Origin: an uncultured Eubacteriales bacterium
GTDB lineage: Bacteria > Bacillota > Clostridia > Oscillospirales > Oscillospiraceae
Direction of reading: 5' to 3'
DNA: 5,697 nucleotides
Assembly (NCBI GenBank): GCA_905210385.1
Contig: CAJLWS010000106.1
Span: 1 to 5,697 of the forward strand
The position numbers and the translations under genes are program-made. Of the stretch, positions 4,566 to 5,697 are shown piece by piece. The notes under the pieces are model-generated. The model saw only the letters and a program-made list of their open reading frames with translations, did not search any database and was not told where the DNA came from. The first letter of the stretch is position 1. Each line of letters starts with the position of its first letter.

Positions 4566-5697
4566 ATGAGTAAGAAGCAGAAGAGGATGCTGGCCAGGAT
4601 CCTGGTGGCGGCGGTTTTGCTGATCGCGCTGAACTTCCTTCCGGTGGAGGGCTGGCTCCGGTTCGCCTGCTACCTGGTCCCCTACCTGGTCATTGGCTAT
4701 GACATTTTGATCAAGGCGGGGAAGGGCATTCGGAACCGGCAGGTCTTTGACGAGAATTTCCTGATGGCGGTGGCCACCATCGGCGCCATCGCCCTGGCTC
4801 TGTACGAGGGCAGCGGGGACTATACCGAGGCCATCGCCGTCATGCTGTTCTACCAGGTGGGCGAGTGGTTCCAGTCCTACGCCGTGGGCAAGAGCCGCCG
4901 GAACATCAGCGAGCTGATGGACATCCGCCCGGATTATGCCAATGTGGAGGTGGACGGCAAGCTGGAGCAGGCGGACCCGGACGAGGTGGCCGTGGGCACG
5001 GTCATCGTGGTCCAGCCCGGGGAAAAGGTGCCCATTGACGGGGTGGTGACCGAGGGGGATTCCACCCTGAACACCGCCGCCCTCACCGGGGAGTCCCTTC
5101 CCCGGGACGTCAGGGCAGGGGACGAGATCGTCAGCGGCTGTGTGAACATGACCGGGGTGCTGAAGATCAAGACCACCAGGGAGTTTGGAGAGTCCACCGT
5201 GTCCAAGATCCTGGACCTGGTGGAGAACGCCTCCTCCCGCAAGTCCCGCTCGGAGAACTTCATCTCCCGGTTCGCCCGGATCTATACCCCCGCCGTCTGT
5301 GCTGCGGCCCTGGCGCTGGCGGTGATCCCTCCGGTGATCGGCCTGCTGTCCGGCGCCGGCGGGGCCTGGGAGACCTGGGTATACCGAGCCCTCACCTTCC
5401 TGGTGGCCAGCTGTCCCTGCGCCCTGGTCATCTCCATCCCTCTTTCCTTCTTCGCGGGCATCGGCGGGGCCAGCAAGGCCGGCGTGCTGGTGAAAGGCTC
5501 CAACTACCTGGAGACCCTGTCCCAGACCAGGATCGTGGTGTTCGACAAGACCGGCACCCTGACCCAGGGGGTGTTTGAGGTCAACGGCATCCACCACAGC
5601 CAGATGGAAAACGAAAAGCTGGTGGAGTACGCCGCCCTAGCGGAGTCCGCCTCCTCCCACCCCATCAGCAAGAGCCTGCAGCGGGCCTACGGCAGGG
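4566..5697 (+). CDS. cadA: Zn/Cd/Pb-type heavy metal P1B ATPase (CadA/ZntA-like), 3' end outside window
   Basis: The first 377 codons of a P1B-type ATPase are visible; the reading frame runs off the window. Such pumps use ATP to export soft divalent metals across the inner membrane. Visible features in order are two N-terminal membrane segments (about 10-27 and 33-50), two more (about 64-80 and 85-100, with a conserved-looking Glu100 in VGEW), the actuator motif TGES (174-177), the ion-channel motif CPC (283-285, in SCPCALVIS), the phosphorylation motif DKTGTLT (327-333, Asp327) and the nucleotide-domain HP motif (365-366). CPC with these flanks and the YQVGEWFQ context point to the Zn/Cd/Pb class rather than copper. 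The N-terminal HMA domain is absent: membrane segments begin about residue 10. The ATG at 4566 has AGAGGTG (4552-4558) 7 bases upstream. The last part of the P/N domain and the last membrane pair are not seen, so the exact metal specificity stays open. Confidence 0.95.
   Translation, partial: MSKKQKRMLARILVAAVLLIALNFLPVEGWLRFACYLVPYLVIGYDILIKAGKGIRNRQVFDENFLMAVATIGAIALALYEGSGDYTEAIAVMLFYQVGEWFQSYAVGKSRRNISELMDIRPDYANVEVDGKLEQADPDEVAVGTVIVVQPGEKVPIDGVVTEGDSTLNTAALTGESLPRDVRAGDEIVSGCVNMTGVLKIKTTREFGESTVSKILDLVENASSRKSRSENFISRFARIYTPAVCAAALALAVIPPVIGLLSGAGGAWETWVYRALTFLVASCPCALVISIPLSFFAGIGGASKAGVLVKGSNYLETLSQTRIVVFDKTGTLTQGVFEVNGIHHSQMENEKLVEYAALAESASSHPISKSLQRAYGR

Noticed and set aside
4551..5597. 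A 348-codon open frame on the minus strand opposite the P1B ATPase
   Set aside because: It mirrors the codon pattern of the ATPase gene, is low-complexity Gly/His/Gln/Asp-rich and contains no recognisable domain.

Overview
The window looks like a metal-homeostasis locus from a GC-rich member of the Firmicutes, most likely a gut clostridium of the Oscillospiraceae type (Flavonifractor or Oscillibacter-like). The grounds are a GC-rich coding sequence with strongly GC-ending codons, firmicute-style Shine-Dalgarno sites (AAAGGAG), two near-consensus sigma-A promoters with 17-base spacers, and a feoA-feoB-small Cys-rich gene order that I associate with Clostridia. The organism is an inference, not something the sequence proves.

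Layout. On the minus strand, an ArsR/SmtB-type repressor gene (1342 to 980) is followed 73 bases later by a ZIP-family metal transporter (906 to 121). Both are read from a strong promoter at 1447-1419. A 288-base divergent intergenic region (1343-1630) separates this pair from the plus-strand ferrous iron uptake operon: feoA (1631-1855), feoB (1852-3894, overlapping feoA by 4 bases) and a 48-residue FeoB-associated Cys-rich membrane protein (3910-4056). That operon ends in a textbook intrinsic terminator (4062-4109).

A third unit starts immediately after it. It has a consensus promoter (4135-4163) with a palindromic operator-like element over the expected start of transcription, a 72-residue free-standing heavy-metal-associated (HMA) domain protein (4229-4447), an intergenic hairpin with a pyrimidine-rich tail, a second copy of the operator-like element, and then a Zn/Cd/Pb-type P1B ATPase (4566 onward) that is cut by the window edge after 377 codons. 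This ATPase lacks the N-terminal HMA domain usual in CadA/ZntA. The separate HMA gene upstream appears to supply it.

Together the three units combine likely divalent metal entry (ZIP), Fe(II) entry (Feo) and soft-metal or zinc export (P1B ATPase with its HMA partner), with a metal-sensing repressor in the middle. All families are known. The points worth a second look are the repeated operator and attenuator-like hairpin in the efflux unit, the split HMA/ATPase arrangement, a ZIP transporter with a substituted metal-site motif that is paired with an ArsR repressor, and histidine-rich loops in both importers. I found no tRNA, rRNA, CRISPR array, insertion sequence or recognisable riboswitch.
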